Assembly: GCA_019747165.1 (NCBI GenBank)
Contig: JAIERC010000172.1
Location: 1-20,649, forward strand
Reading direction: 5' to 3'
Length of the DNA stretch: 20,649 nucleotides
From: Sphingomonas sp.
GTDB lineage: Bacteria; Pseudomonadota; Alphaproteobacteria; Sphingomonadales; Sphingomonadaceae
The notes below the pieces were generated by a model, which did not search any database, had not been told where the DNA came from, and saw nothing but the letters and a program-made list of their open reading frames with translations. Position numbers and translations under genes: made by a program. Positions within the stretch are counted from its first letter, which is position 1. Each line of letters opens with the position of its first letter. Shown here in pieces: positions 1 through 7,549 of the stretch.

Positions 1-5
1 CACTC

Positions 6-560
6 ATGAGCGAACAATCGATGGTGTGGCACGGCACCACAATCCTTTCCGTGCGGCGTGGTGGCAAGGTCGTGATTGCCGGTGACGGTCAGGTCTCGAT
101 GGGCCAAACCGTGATGAAACCCAATGCCAAGAAGGTGCGCAAGCTGGGCGATGGCTCGGTAATCGGTGGCTTTGCCGGCGCGACGGCGGATGCATTCACC
201 CTGTTCGAGCGGCTCGAACGCAAGTTGGAGCAGCATCACGGGCAGCTTTTGCGGGCGGCGGTCGAGCTCGCCAAGGACTGGCGCACCGATAAATATCTCC
301 GCAACCTAGAGGCGATGATGATTGTCGCCGACAAGGACGTCACGCTGATCCTAACCGGCAATGGTGATGTGCTGGAGCCGGAGGCAGGGATTGCCGCGAT
401 CGGATCGGGTGGCAATTTCGCGCTGGCGGCGGCGCGCGCACTGACTGATTATGAGGCCGATGCCGAGGTGCTCGCGCGCAAGGCGATGGCGGTCGCGGCA
501 GACATCTGCGTCTACACCAATGACCGGCTGACGGTGGAGACGCTGGACTCGGCGACATAA
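6..560 (+). CDS. hslV: HslV, proteolytic subunit of the ATP-dependent HslUV protease
   Basis: HslV is the threonine peptidase of the cytoplasmic HslUV (ClpQY) complex; it forms a double hexamer and degrades proteins unfolded by HslU. The 184-residue product has the family pattern: WHGTTILSVRRGGKVVIAGDGQVS near the start contains the Thr-Thr catalytic N-terminus (in pieces: HGTT, then GKVVIAGDGQVS), followed by GGFAGATADA and the C-terminal AAARAL region. The catalytic Thr is residue 11, so a 10-residue propeptide ending His-Gly must be removed. Such a short propeptide is familiar from alphaproteobacterial HslV, unlike E. coli where only Met is removed. The start at position 6 is the first ATG; an in-frame ATG at position 21 would give a 5-residue propeptide. 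Only five bases lie upstream, so no ribosome binding site can be judged. hslU follows after a palindromic repeat, consistent with one operon. Confidence 0.96.
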   Translation: MSEQSMVWHGTTILSVRRGGKVVIAGDGQVSMGQTVMKPNAKKVRKLGDGSVIGGFAGATADAFTLFERLERKLEQHHGQLLRAAVELAKDWRTDKYLRNLEAMMIVADKDVTLILTGNGDVLEPEAGIAAIGSGGNFALAAARALTDYEADAEVLARKAMAVAADICVYTNDRLTVETLDSAT

Positions 561-661
561 CTCCCCTCCCGCTTGCGGGAGGGGTCGGGGGTGGGCCTAG
601 CCACCACCGCCTCGCCCGTGGCCATTCCCACCCCCAGCCCCTCCCGCAAGCGGGAGGGGAG
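561..661. repeat. REP/BIME-like GC-rich inverted repeat between hslV and hslU
   Basis: Two arms of 35 bases (561-595 and 627-661) are inverted copies of each other, matching at 33 of 35 positions (the difference is TC versus CT in the middle). Each arm also contains its own perfect hairpin: CCCCTCCCGC, a TT centre, then GCGGGAGGGG. The left arm begins immediately after the hslV stop codon and the right arm ends 13 bases before the hslU start. The whole element therefore fills the intergenic space. The reading frame of hslU stays open through most of it, but the sequence is repeat, not conserved protein. I believe similar palindromes are dispersed in sphingomonad genomes, but no other copy occurs in this window. 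Confidence 0.85.
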
Positions 662-674
662 TCGAGAAGATGAA

Positions 675-1967
675 ATGAACGACGCCCTTACCCCTAAGAC
701 CATCGTTGCCGCGCTTGACGCGCACATCATCGGCCAGACCGATGCGAAGAAAGCTGTCGCGGTTGCGATGCGCAATCGCTGGCGGCGGCAGCGGCTGGGT
801 GCTGACCTGCGCGACGAGGTGACGCCCAAGAATATCCTGATGATTGGCCCGACCGGTTGCGGCAAGACTGAGATCAGCCGCCGGCTCGCCAAGCTGGCGG
901 ACGCGCCTTTCATCAAGGTGGAGGCGACCAAGTTCACTGAAGTTGGCTATGTTGGCCGCGATGTCGAGCAGATCGCGCGTGATCTGGTCGAAGAAGCGGT
1001 GCGGTTGGAAAAGGAACGCCGCCGCGTGGCCGTCAAGGACAAGGCCGAGGAAGCGGCGATGAACCGCCTGCTCGATGCGCTGACCGGCAAGGGCGCGAGC
1101 GAGGCGACGCGCGAAGCGTTCCGCCAGCGTTTCCGTGACGGCCACCTCAATGCGACCGAGATTGAGATCGAAGTCGAGGACGCCGCCAAGCCAGCGTTCG
1201 AGGTGCCGGGGCAGATGGGCATGATCAACCTGAGCGAGATGATGAGCAAAGCGATGGGTGGCCAGCAGCTTAAGCGCCGCAAGCTCACCGTGCCCGCTGC
1301 CTGGGCTAAGCTGGTTGAGGAGGAGGCGGACAAGCGGCTTGATCAGGACGAGGTCAGTCAGGTCGCCCTGGCCGATGCCGAGGCGAATGGAATCGTGTTC
1401 CTGGACGAGATCGACAAGATCGCGGTCAGCGATGTCCGTGGCGGCTCCGTCAGCCGCGAAGGCGTGCAACGTGATCTGTTACCGCTGATCGAGGGGACGA
1501 CGGTTGCCACCAAATATGGGCCGATGAAGACCGACCATATTCTGTTCATTGCCAGCGGAGCGTTCCACGTCGCCAAGCCGAGCGACCTGCTGCCCGAACT
1601 TCAGGGTCGCTTGCCGATCCGCGTCGAGCTGAAGGCGCTGACCGAGGCCGATTTCGTCGCGATCTTGTCCGACACCAAGGCATCGCTGCCTGCTCAGTAC
1701 AAGGCGCTGATCGCGACTGAAGGCGTGACGATCGATTTCACTGAAGACGGCATTCGCGCGGTCGCCCGGATCGCTGCCGAGGTGAATGCCGAAATTGAAA
1801 ATATCGGCGCGCGCCGGTTGCAGACAGTGATGGAAAAGCTGCTTGAAGCGGTGAGTTTCGAGGCCGAAGACCGGGTCGGCGAGACGCTGGTGATCGACGC
1901 TGCCTATGTCGACAGTCAGCTGAAAGAAATCGCGCGCAACACCGATCTCAGCCGCTTCGTCCTATAG
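675..1967 (+). CDS. hslU: HslU, ATPase/unfoldase subunit of the HslUV protease
   Basis: HslU is the AAA+ ring ATPase that recognises, unfolds and threads substrates into HslV. The 430-residue product has Walker A GPTGCGKT at residues 58-65, the pore loop GYVG at 91-94, Walker B as VFLDEIDK, an intermediate (I) domain with acidic and Met-rich stretches, and the typical C-terminus LSRFVL that docks into HslV to activate it. The start at 675 (MNDALTPKTI) fits the usual HslU N-terminus. The frame stays open upstream to 573, but those residues are translated repeat. A GAGAAG Shine-Dalgarno-like sequence lies five bases upstream of 675. An ATG at 670 leads to a stop within three codons and is not a start. 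The gene ends convergently, nine bases from the lipoprotein gene. Confidence 0.97.
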   Translation: MNDALTPKTIVAALDAHIIGQTDAKKAVAVAMRNRWRRQRLGADLRDEVTPKNILMIGPTGCGKTEISRRLAKLADAPFIKVEATKFTEVGYVGRDVEQIARDLVEEAVRLEKERRRVAVKDKAEEAAMNRLLDALTGKGASEATREAFRQRFRDGHLNATEIEIEVEDAAKPAFEVPGQMGMINLSEMMSKAMGGQQLKRRKLTVPAAWAKLVEEEADKRLDQDEVSQVALADAEANGIVFLDEIDKIAVSDVRGGSVSREGVQRDLLPLIEGTTVATKYGPMKTDHILFIASGAFHVAKPSDLLPELQGRLPIRVELKALTEADFVAILSDTKASLPAQYKALIATEGVTIDFTEDGIRAVARIAAEVNAEIENIGARRLQTVMEKLLEAVSFEAEDRVGETLVIDAAYVDSQLKEIARNTDLSRFVL

Positions 1968-1976
1968 AGGTGGGGC

Positions 1977-2381
1977 TTATTTCGCCCGGGTATAAGGGGT
2001 GAATTCGCCCAGCGAACAGCTGCCTGTTTCGAAGCGGGCGAAGAGATCGACGGTCTGCAGGATCTGCCCGCTGCACAGCTGGCTGCCAAAATTGTTCGAT
2101 ATCAGCGCATCGCCCGTGGCGGCGCGCGAGCAGCCTGGCGCTTCGGTGCGATAGACGAGATTCCGGTCCACACGATACAGGATCGTGTTGCCGATCGTCT
2201 TGGTTTCATACCGGCGCGTCAACGGGTTGATGCAGGTCTGCGGCTTGCCCGGCGTCAGGCCGTCAAGCGCCTTGGCGAGCTCGGCTGCATCGCGCGCGTC
2301 AACCGTCTGATTGGATGAACTGCGGGCATTTGCCGTGCAGCCTGCGAGCAGAAGTAGCGCGGTCAAGGTGATGATACGCAT
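1977..2381 (-). CDS. Small putative lipoprotein of unknown function
   Basis: I do not recognise the family. The 134-residue product has a classic lipoprotein signal: MRIITLTALLLLAGC, with lipobox LLAGC at residues 11-15, so the mature protein should be lipid-anchored at Cys15 in the cell envelope. The mature part has no membrane segments and holds four further cysteines (in QTCINP, PGCSRA, QLCSG and GSCSLG), which could form two disulfides in the periplasm. The chosen ATG is preceded by GGAG with six bases of spacing; a TTG four codons upstream is less likely. The gene converges on hslU and lies 56 bases downstream of gloB on the same strand, so it may be read from the glyoxalase operon. No function can be inferred. 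Confidence 0.8.
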   Translation of the reverse strand: MRIITLTALLLLAGCTANARSSSNQTVDARDAAELAKALDGLTPGKPQTCINPLTRRYETKTIGNTILYRVDRNLVYRTEAPGCSRAATGDALISNNFGSQLCSGQILQTVDLFARFETGSCSLGEFTPYTRAK

Positions 2382-2437
2382 CTTGGTCTCCAATACTGGT
2401 CCCTGGCGGTTGCGGCGCCGTGTATTTCATAGCAGAT

Positions 2438-3172
2438 TCAGCCGGTAAATACATCCTTTGCCGCACGCCGTTCGGCAAGCATCACCACGGAGCTGGCGCG
2501 CATGAAGGGATTGGTCGCGCGCTCTAATGCAATTGTCGTCGGCACAGTCGGTTCGCCACGCGCGCGGGCCGCGTCGACATCGGCCATGCGCCAGACGATC
2601 GCGCTGTTATCGGGTTCGGCGGCAAGCGCATAGCGACCGTTGGACTGTGTATATTCATGCGCGCAATAAACCATTGTCTCGTCCGGCAGCGCGGCAAGGC
2701 GCTGCATATTGGCAAACATCTGTTCGGCGGTCCCTTCAAACAACCGGCCACAGCCCATGGCGAACAGCGTGTCGCCGGTAAAGGCGATGGCATCGTCGGC
2801 GAGGTAATAAGTGATGTGCCCCGCCGTGTGTGCCGGGGTTTCAAGGACGGTTGCGACATGCGCGCCGATCCTGGCCATATCGCCCTCCGCCACCTGGATG
2901 TCGAGCGAAGGGATGCGTGCAGCTTCGGCGCGCGGACCGGTAATGATGGCGCCAGTCGCGGCCTTGATCTCGGCATTGCCGCCGGTGTGATCGGGGTGCC
3001 AGTGCGTGTTCCAGATCGCGGTGATCGTCCAGCCGCGGGCGGCGGCGGCAGCGAGTACCGGGTCGGCGACGGCGGGATCAATGACGACGGTTTCGCCCGT
3101 TGCCGCGTCGTGCATCAGCCAGACATAATTGTCGCTGAGGACGGGTATGCGAACGACCTCCAGACCGGCCAT
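2438..3172 (-). CDS. gloB: Hydroxyacylglutathione hydrolase (glyoxalase II)
   Basis: Glyoxalase II hydrolyses S-D-lactoylglutathione to D-lactate and glutathione, the second step in methylglyoxal detoxification. The 244-residue metallo-beta-lactamase-fold protein shows the binuclear metal site: THWHPDH at residues 56-62, His115 in PAHTAGH, Asp134 in FTGDTLF, and His172 in CAHEYT. It also has the family motifs GCGRLFEG and the C-terminal ATNPFMR (glutathione-binding region). Length is normal for the family (about 250). The ATG at 3172 shares one base with the gloA stop codon (TGATG arrangement), so translation is probably coupled; GTG and TTG codons just upstream are possible but less likely starts. 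Pairing with glyoxalase I directly upstream makes the pathway assignment secure. Confidence 0.95.
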   Translation of the reverse strand: MAGLEVVRIPVLSDNYVWLMHDAATGETVVIDPAVADPVLAAAAARGWTITAIWNTHWHPDHTGGNAEIKAATGAIITGPRAEAARIPSLDIQVAEGDMARIGAHVATVLETPAHTAGHITYYLADDAIAFTGDTLFAMGCGRLFEGTAEQMFANMQRLAALPDETMVYCAHEYTQSNGRYALAAEPDNSAIVWRMADVDAARARGEPTVPTTIALERATNPFMRASSVVMLAERRAAKDVFTG

Positions 3173-3612
3173 CACCAATGCCCTGTGTTCGGCATTGATG
3201 CCCAGGGTTCAGCCGGCGGCAAATGCCCATCCTGGAGCAATTCGATCGAGATGTTATCGGGGGTACGCACGAACGCCATATGGCCGTCACGCGGCGGGCG
3301 ATTGATCGTGACGCCAGCGTCCATCAACCGCTGGCAGGTTTCATAGATATTATCGACGCGGTAGGCGAGGTGGCCGAAATTGCGCCCTTCGCCATAATTT
3401 TCCGGGTCCCAATTATGGGTCAGCTCAACCTGTGCCTGCTCGTCACCCGGCGCGGCGAGAAAGATCAGCGTGAAGCGCCCTTGTTGGCTATCGAAGCGCT
3501 TTTGCTCTTCAAGTCCGAGCAGTTTGAAAAAGGCGACGGTCGCATCGGGATCGCTGACGCGGATCATGGTGTGGAGATATTTCAATGGTGCGCTCCGTTT
3601 CGGGTCTGGCAT
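3172..3612 (-). CDS. gloA: Lactoylglutathione lyase (glyoxalase I), VOC superfamily
   Basis: Glyoxalase I isomerises the hemithioacetal of methylglyoxal and glutathione to S-lactoylglutathione, the substrate of the GloB encoded next. The 146-residue protein has the two-module VOC fold and the four expected metal ligands: His14 (LHTMIRV), Glu63 (VELTHNW), His81 (GHLAYRV) and Glu124 (ISIELL). Other family marks are the FF.LLGL pattern near residue 30, NWDPENYGEG and RTPDNISIELL. The start at 3612 keeps His14 in place; the next internal Met (residue 16) would lose it. The upstream Shine-Dalgarno is poor. The C-terminal tail is slightly longer than in E. coli GloA. The gene overlaps gloB by one base. 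Confidence 0.95.
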   Translation of the reverse strand: MPDPKRSAPLKYLHTMIRVSDPDATVAFFKLLGLEEQKRFDSQQGRFTLIFLAAPGDEQAQVELTHNWDPENYGEGRNFGHLAYRVDNIYETCQRLMDAGVTINRPPRDGHMAFVRTPDNISIELLQDGHLPPAEPWASMPNTGHW

Positions 3613-3671
3613 CGTGCCGGGCTCACGTCCTGACCGGGAGATAGGGCGGCGCGCGGCAAAATGCTATCCGG

Positions 3672-4451
3672 TCAAGGCTTGGGTGGGTCAGTCGCGAACT
3701 GCTGCATCGCGGTGCGCGCGCTTTCAGCAGCCGGGCTCGACGGTGCGATGCGGATCGCGTCATTCCACGCTGATCGTGCGCCAGCCTCATCGCCGGCAAG
3801 CGCCGCGATATTGCCGATTTCCAAATACACCGACGAGTCATCGGCGGACAGACGGAATGCCTCCGCCACATCTTTGCGCGCGCGCGGCAAATCTTCCATC
3901 CGGCGTGCCAGTGCGGCGGAAGCGAGCCAGATCAGCGGATCAGCCGGTGCCAGCTCGATCGCTTTATCAATATCAGCGCGCGCCGAGTCGAGATCACCGA
4001 TCGCAACAAATGCTCGGGCGCGGTCAAATTGCACCTCGCCCCGTTCAAGCCCCGCCAGCGTCCCGGCGGCAAGCGCTGCATCAAGCGCGGCGCGTGCCTT
4101 TGTCGGCTGACCTGTCGCGATCCAGGCGTTGCCGGCCTGGGCCCAATATTGCGCGGCATGCGAATCACGCGCCACTTCGGCCTCTTGCGCGGCGGCGGTA
4201 AATTCCTCCGCCGCCGGGGTCCATTTCTGCTGGTGGCTATAAGCGAGGCCAAGGCATTGCCGAGCGATGAAGCCGCCGCCCTTGCTGCGCCACTGTGATG
4301 CCAGATCCACAGCACTTTGCGGATCGTCAGTCGCCAGATCGACACACTGATCATACCGTGCTGCCGCACTCTCGGCGACGCTGGGCGGTGCGGGCGTCGC
4401 GGCGGCGGGGGCTTGGACAGCGCTTTGGGCGAGCAGCAACAGGATCATCAT
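3672..4451 (-). CDS. Exported TPR-repeat protein
   Basis: The 259-residue product begins with a short hydrophobic segment (MMILLLLAQSAVQA) followed by an Ala/Pro-rich linker, consistent with a signal peptide or anchor and a periplasmic location. From about residue 60 to 240 it is made of helical repeats of the tetratricopeptide type: clear units include AAQYWAQAGNAWIATGQ, RGEVQFDRARAFVAIGDLD, PLIWLASAALARRMEDLP and SSVYLEIGNIAALAGDEAGA, with the usual Ala/Gly/Pro spacing. TPR proteins act as binding scaffolds; no partner can be named from sequence. The start codon overlaps the stop of the upstream hydrolase gene by four bases (ATGA), so the two are probably translationally coupled. A second ATG immediately follows the first, so either could be used. 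Confidence 0.85.
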   Translation of the reverse strand: MMILLLLAQSAVQAPAAATPAPPSVAESAAARYDQCVDLATDDPQSAVDLASQWRSKGGGFIARQCLGLAYSHQQKWTPAAEEFTAAAQEAEVARDSHAAQYWAQAGNAWIATGQPTKARAALDAALAAGTLAGLERGEVQFDRARAFVAIGDLDSARADIDKAIELAPADPLIWLASAALARRMEDLPRARKDVAEAFRLSADDSSVYLEIGNIAALAGDEAGARSAWNDAIRIAPSSPAAESARTAMQQFATDPPKP

Positions 4452-5206
4452 CGTTGGTCGATCACTTCCTCCACCGTGCGGATCAGCAGCGCGATATCGC
4501 TATCGCGCGACAGGCGGTGATCACCGTCCTTAACGATTACCAACTGCACATCGGCTGAACGGATAAGTTCGGCGAGCCGCACCGATCGCATCACGGGCAC
4601 ATCGGTATCGTGCATCCCGTGGAGCAGGCGGACGGGCAAATCGATCGCAATCACGCCGTGCATGATCCGATTGGCCTCGCCAGAGCTCCAAAAGCCACGG
4701 GTATAGATGGTCGGGGTTGGTGCGTAGGGGGAAGGTCGCTCAAGCTGCCCGTCGCTGAGCAAGGCGAGCTTTTCGTCGACGCTAAAGCCCCAGTCGGTGA
4801 AATCGGGGGCAGCGGCGATGCCGACCAGCGCGGCGATGCGATCCGGCCGGGCAAGCGCGGCGAGCAGCATTAGCCAGCCGCCCATCGACGAGCCGACCAG
4901 CAGGACTGGCCCGGTATCGACCAGATCAATCATCGCCAGTACGTCGTCGCGCCAACCTGCCAGCGTCTGATCCTCAAACGCGCCCTGACTCTGGCCGCAG
5001 CCGCCATAGTCGAAGCGGACAAAGGCGCGGCCCGTCGCCCGCGCCCAGGCTTCGAGCGCCAACGCCTTGCTGCCGCTCATGTCAGAGGCATAGCCGGGCA
5101 GAAACAGGATGGTGGGGCCGCGCCCCTCGGTCTGGTGATAGGCAAGCGCCGGGCGCGCCGCGGCTGGATCAACGGGGTCGGTCGGTGGGGAGACGGCATC
5201 GGTCAT
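4448..5206 (-). CDS. Alpha/beta hydrolase, ABHD10-like
   Basis: This 252-residue protein has the alpha/beta-hydrolase fold with a visible catalytic triad: Ser107 in the nucleophile elbow GSSMGG, Asp200 in HGMHDTDVP and His230 in DGDHRLS. The N-terminal strand region has FLPGYASDMSGSKA and FDYGGCGQS, which together with the DTDVP and GDHRLS motifs resemble ABHD10, the mitochondrial thioesterase/esterase (acyl-protein depalmitoylation and acyl-glucuronide hydrolysis in animals). The bacterial homologues are usually annotated only as alpha/beta hydrolase, and the natural substrate here is unknown. There is no signal peptide, so it should be cytoplasmic. It overlaps the downstream TPR gene by ATGA. 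The upstream 64 bases to the M48 gene show no convincing promoter or terminator. Confidence 0.88.
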   Translation of the reverse strand: MTDAVSPPTDPVDPAAARPALAYHQTEGRGPTILFLPGYASDMSGSKALALEAWARATGRAFVRFDYGGCGQSQGAFEDQTLAGWRDDVLAMIDLVDTGPVLLVGSSMGGWLMLLAALARPDRIAALVGIAAAPDFTDWGFSVDEKLALLSDGQLERPSPYAPTPTIYTRGFWSSGEANRIMHGVIAIDLPVRLLHGMHDTDVPVMRSVRLAELIRSADVQLVIVKDGDHRLSRDSDIALLIRTVEEVIDQR

Positions 5207-5270
5207 GGTTGCCAGCGTCTAGGCAATAGGGGCGGGATTGGGAAGCGCGTCCCCTGATGGCAAGAGCGTC

Positions 5271-6377
5271 TCAGAAGCCGAACATCGACCGGGGATCTGC
5301 CTTGCTTCCCTTGCAGATTGATCGCAGCGCCGCCCATTGACCGGGATCGAGCGCCGGACGGTAATCCTTTTGTTGCAGGGCTGCCTGCGCGAAGCGCTGC
5401 GCGCGTTGCGACGAGACCGGGTGCGATGAGACATAAGCGAGCAGCGTGGCCGCGCTCCCCTTGGGGCCCGGCTTTTCGCCTTCCAGTCGACGGAAAAAGC
5501 CCGCCGTCGCGGCCGGGGAAATCTGGTGCTGATTGAGCGTTTCGATCGCAAATTCATCCGCCCGCGATTCTGCACTGCGCGAATAGGCGGTCGACAGCAG
5601 CATGTTGGTATAGCCGCCGATATTGCCATCGAGCCCGCCGAGCACCACGCTCAGCCCCAATTGCCGCAAGAGCGATTCGAGCACGTCGCGGTGAGCAACA
5701 TGGCCAAGCTCATGGCCGATGACGCCGGCAACCTCGTCAGGCGATTTGGCATCCTGTACCAGGCCATTGAACAGAATGATGCGGCCGCCCGGCAGGGTGA
5801 CGGCATTGTTGATGGGGATGTTGACGACGATGATGTCGCTGGCCGCGTTGCCTGACCGGTCGCGCATGCCCCGCTCATCACGCACACCAAGTCGATCGGT
5901 GAGCGCCGCGAGCGCCGCACGACCGGCCTCGCCAGTGCAGGCCCGGTTGCCGAAATCGCCGACCATCGCGTCGCCCAATTGGCGCTCCACGGCGGGCGGT
6001 ACCAGCTTGGCCACCAGCGATGGCGTCTGCGCCACCACGACCAACGCAATTGCTGCGAGCACGCCGCAGACGGCAGCGGCTGGCCACAGACCGAAGCGGT
6101 CGATCAGCCCGCCATAGGTGCGCGGAGCGGGCAGCCGATCCAGCAAGTCTGCCGGCGGCGGGCTGAAAAAGCCGATCTTCCAGCCGGGCAGTTTTTTCAG
6201 TCCATAGCTTGGCTGCCCAGCAATCGGATCGCGCGGGACCAGATCGGCATAGGTTATCGGATCGCTTGCCCAATCGCCCTCCACCAGGCGGAACATCGCG
6301 CCGTCGTCGATTAACTGCGGCTCGCGGCGGACCGCTATCTGCCCGTCATAATGCCAGACACGGATCGGTTCGATCAT
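5271..6377 (-). CDS. Membrane-anchored M48 family metallopeptidase
   Basis: This 368-residue protein has an N-terminal domain of roughly 90 residues (VWHYDGQIAVRRE onward) that I cannot assign with certainty, one transmembrane helix at about residues 97-117, and a C-terminal M48 peptidase domain. The zinc site is HELGH (His222, Glu223, His226) with the third ligand Glu270 in SRSAESRADEFA; SHPVSSQRAQRF near residue 320 is typical of the family. M48 enzymes of this type act in envelope protein quality control, with the protease domain probably in the periplasm. The frame is open far upstream, but the ATG at 6377 begins one base after the stop of the yjgN-like gene, so coupling and protein conservation both favour it. 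The upstream extension would be read antiparallel to no known family and is rejected. Confidence 0.92.
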   Translation of the reverse strand: MIEPIRVWHYDGQIAVRREPQLIDDGAMFRLVEGDWASDPITYADLVPRDPIAGQPSYGLKKLPGWKIGFFSPPPADLLDRLPAPRTYGGLIDRFGLWPAAAVCGVLAAIALVVVAQTPSLVAKLVPPAVERQLGDAMVGDFGNRACTGEAGRAALAALTDRLGVRDERGMRDRSGNAASDIIVVNIPINNAVTLPGGRIILFNGLVQDAKSPDEVAGVIGHELGHVAHRDVLESLLRQLGLSVVLGGLDGNIGGYTNMLLSTAYSRSAESRADEFAIETLNQHQISPAATAGFFRRLEGEKPGPKGSAATLLAYVSSHPVSSQRAQRFAQAALQQKDYRPALDPGQWAALRSICKGSKADPRSMFGF

Positions 6378-6378
6378 C

Positions 6379-7464
6379 TCAGAACGCACCCACGTCAAAG
6401 GCATCAAGCAGTCCCTCGCCCTGGCCGGGTTCGCGGGTGGCGGACTGGGTGAGGGTATCGATCCGCACCTCGCCATAGGCCCGCATATGGCGGATGAAAA
6501 AGGTCCAGTTGCGATAGCCGACGAAAATCTGGCCAATGCCGAGCGTGAACACCACCAGCAACAAGCTGCCGAACACCAGCTTGAACCAGTCCCAGCTTGT
6601 GGCGGTGAACTCAAAGGAGAGCTCACCCAGCGTCAACTGGCTGATCACTTCGCGGAAATAGGCAGAATAAAATAGCAACGCGATCAACCCGAACACCACG
6701 AAAAACAGCAGATAGCCAACCACCGCGATGAGGATGACGCCCTGCTGTAGTTGCTGCGGCGTCGGCGCCACCTGGCGTAGCCCCCCGGCAAATCCCAAAA
6801 AGGCCAGCACGCCGAACAGCACAAGCATGATGATGGGTGCCAGATAAAAGAGCAGATAGCGTGCGAACACCGGCCCGACCCGTGCATTGGATTCAAACGG
6901 CATCGGGCCAAAGCTCATGGCGTTCCAGCGCTGGTTCCACAGGCTGACCATCGACCAGGGGACCAGCAGGCCAAACGCAAACGTGCCGACGATGGTGCGC
7001 CAGAGATAGCTGAAGCCAAAGCCAAAGCCTTGGCTGTCGCTGCCGCCGCGAATGCCGCGCCAATAGCTGCGGCTCAGCCGGTAGCGTAGCGCCCGGAATA
7101 TCGCGATTCCGATCATGTAGAGCAGGGCGAAATAGAGGAACACGCCAATGCCGAAGGCAGCGGCACCATAGCCGCGGATCGCCAGCGATTGCAGCCCGAA
7201 TTGCAGCACCGCGACCGGTACGCCAAACAGGATGATCGCCAGCACATAGCCGATCAGCAGCTCAAGTCCGGTACCCGTCCATTCCAGCCGATCATCGATA
7301 AAGCGCGTATTGCTCCACAAATAGCGTCGCTCGCGGGTGCGTGCCCAAAAAGTATAAATGCCGAGCGTGACAATGCAGAGCAGCAAATTGGTAAAGGCAA
7401 TCGGCGCGAATTGCTTCCAATCGCTGGTAAATTCAAACGCTTCTTGTTGCTGGTCGGTTGTCAT
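6379..7464 (-). CDS. YjgN family (DUF898) integral membrane protein
   Basis: The 361-residue product is a polytopic membrane protein with about eight hydrophobic helices. The opening region is the recognisable DUF898/YjgN signature: FTNLLLCIVTLGIYTFWA followed by R.RRYLWSNT, a motif that recurs in the second half as FTLGIGQIFVGYRNWTFF, and WRTIVGTFAFGLLVPW in the middle. The family has no established biochemical function; E. coli YjgN is an inner membrane protein. The ATG is preceded by GAGGGG with six bases of spacing. The gene is followed after one base by the M48 protease start, so the pair is almost certainly co-translated and may work together in the membrane (inference). The C-terminal tail of about 25 residues is polar and likely cytoplasmic. 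Confidence 0.92.
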   Translation of the reverse strand: MTTDQQQEAFEFTSDWKQFAPIAFTNLLLCIVTLGIYTFWARTRERRYLWSNTRFIDDRLEWTGTGLELLIGYVLAIILFGVPVAVLQFGLQSLAIRGYGAAAFGIGVFLYFALLYMIGIAIFRALRYRLSRSYWRGIRGGSDSQGFGFGFSYLWRTIVGTFAFGLLVPWSMVSLWNQRWNAMSFGPMPFESNARVGPVFARYLLFYLAPIIMLVLFGVLAFLGFAGGLRQVAPTPQQLQQGVILIAVVGYLLFFVVFGLIALLFYSAYFREVISQLTLGELSFEFTATSWDWFKLVFGSLLLVVFTLGIGQIFVGYRNWTFFIRHMRAYGEVRIDTLTQSATREPGQGEGLLDAFDVGAF

Positions 7465-7549
7465 TGGTGGCCCCTCGGTCGTCGCCTAGGTGGAGACGAG
7501 CGCGACGCCGGGGTCAAATGATTCGATGCGGCTTAAGTGATTATTCGCC

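Noticed and set aside
597..1469. 290-codon minus-strand open frame opposite hslU
   Set aside because: Antisense shadow of hslU, starting inside the palindromic repeat; no recognisable motif.
2657..3346. Plus-strand open frame across gloB and gloA
   Set aside because: Antisense to two genes with complete catalytic sites; no family resemblance.
6378..6626. 83-residue N-terminal extension of the M48 protease
   Set aside because: It overlaps the yjgN-like gene in another frame and is Ser/Pro/Cys-rich without a pattern; the ATG at 6377 directly follows the yjgN stop.
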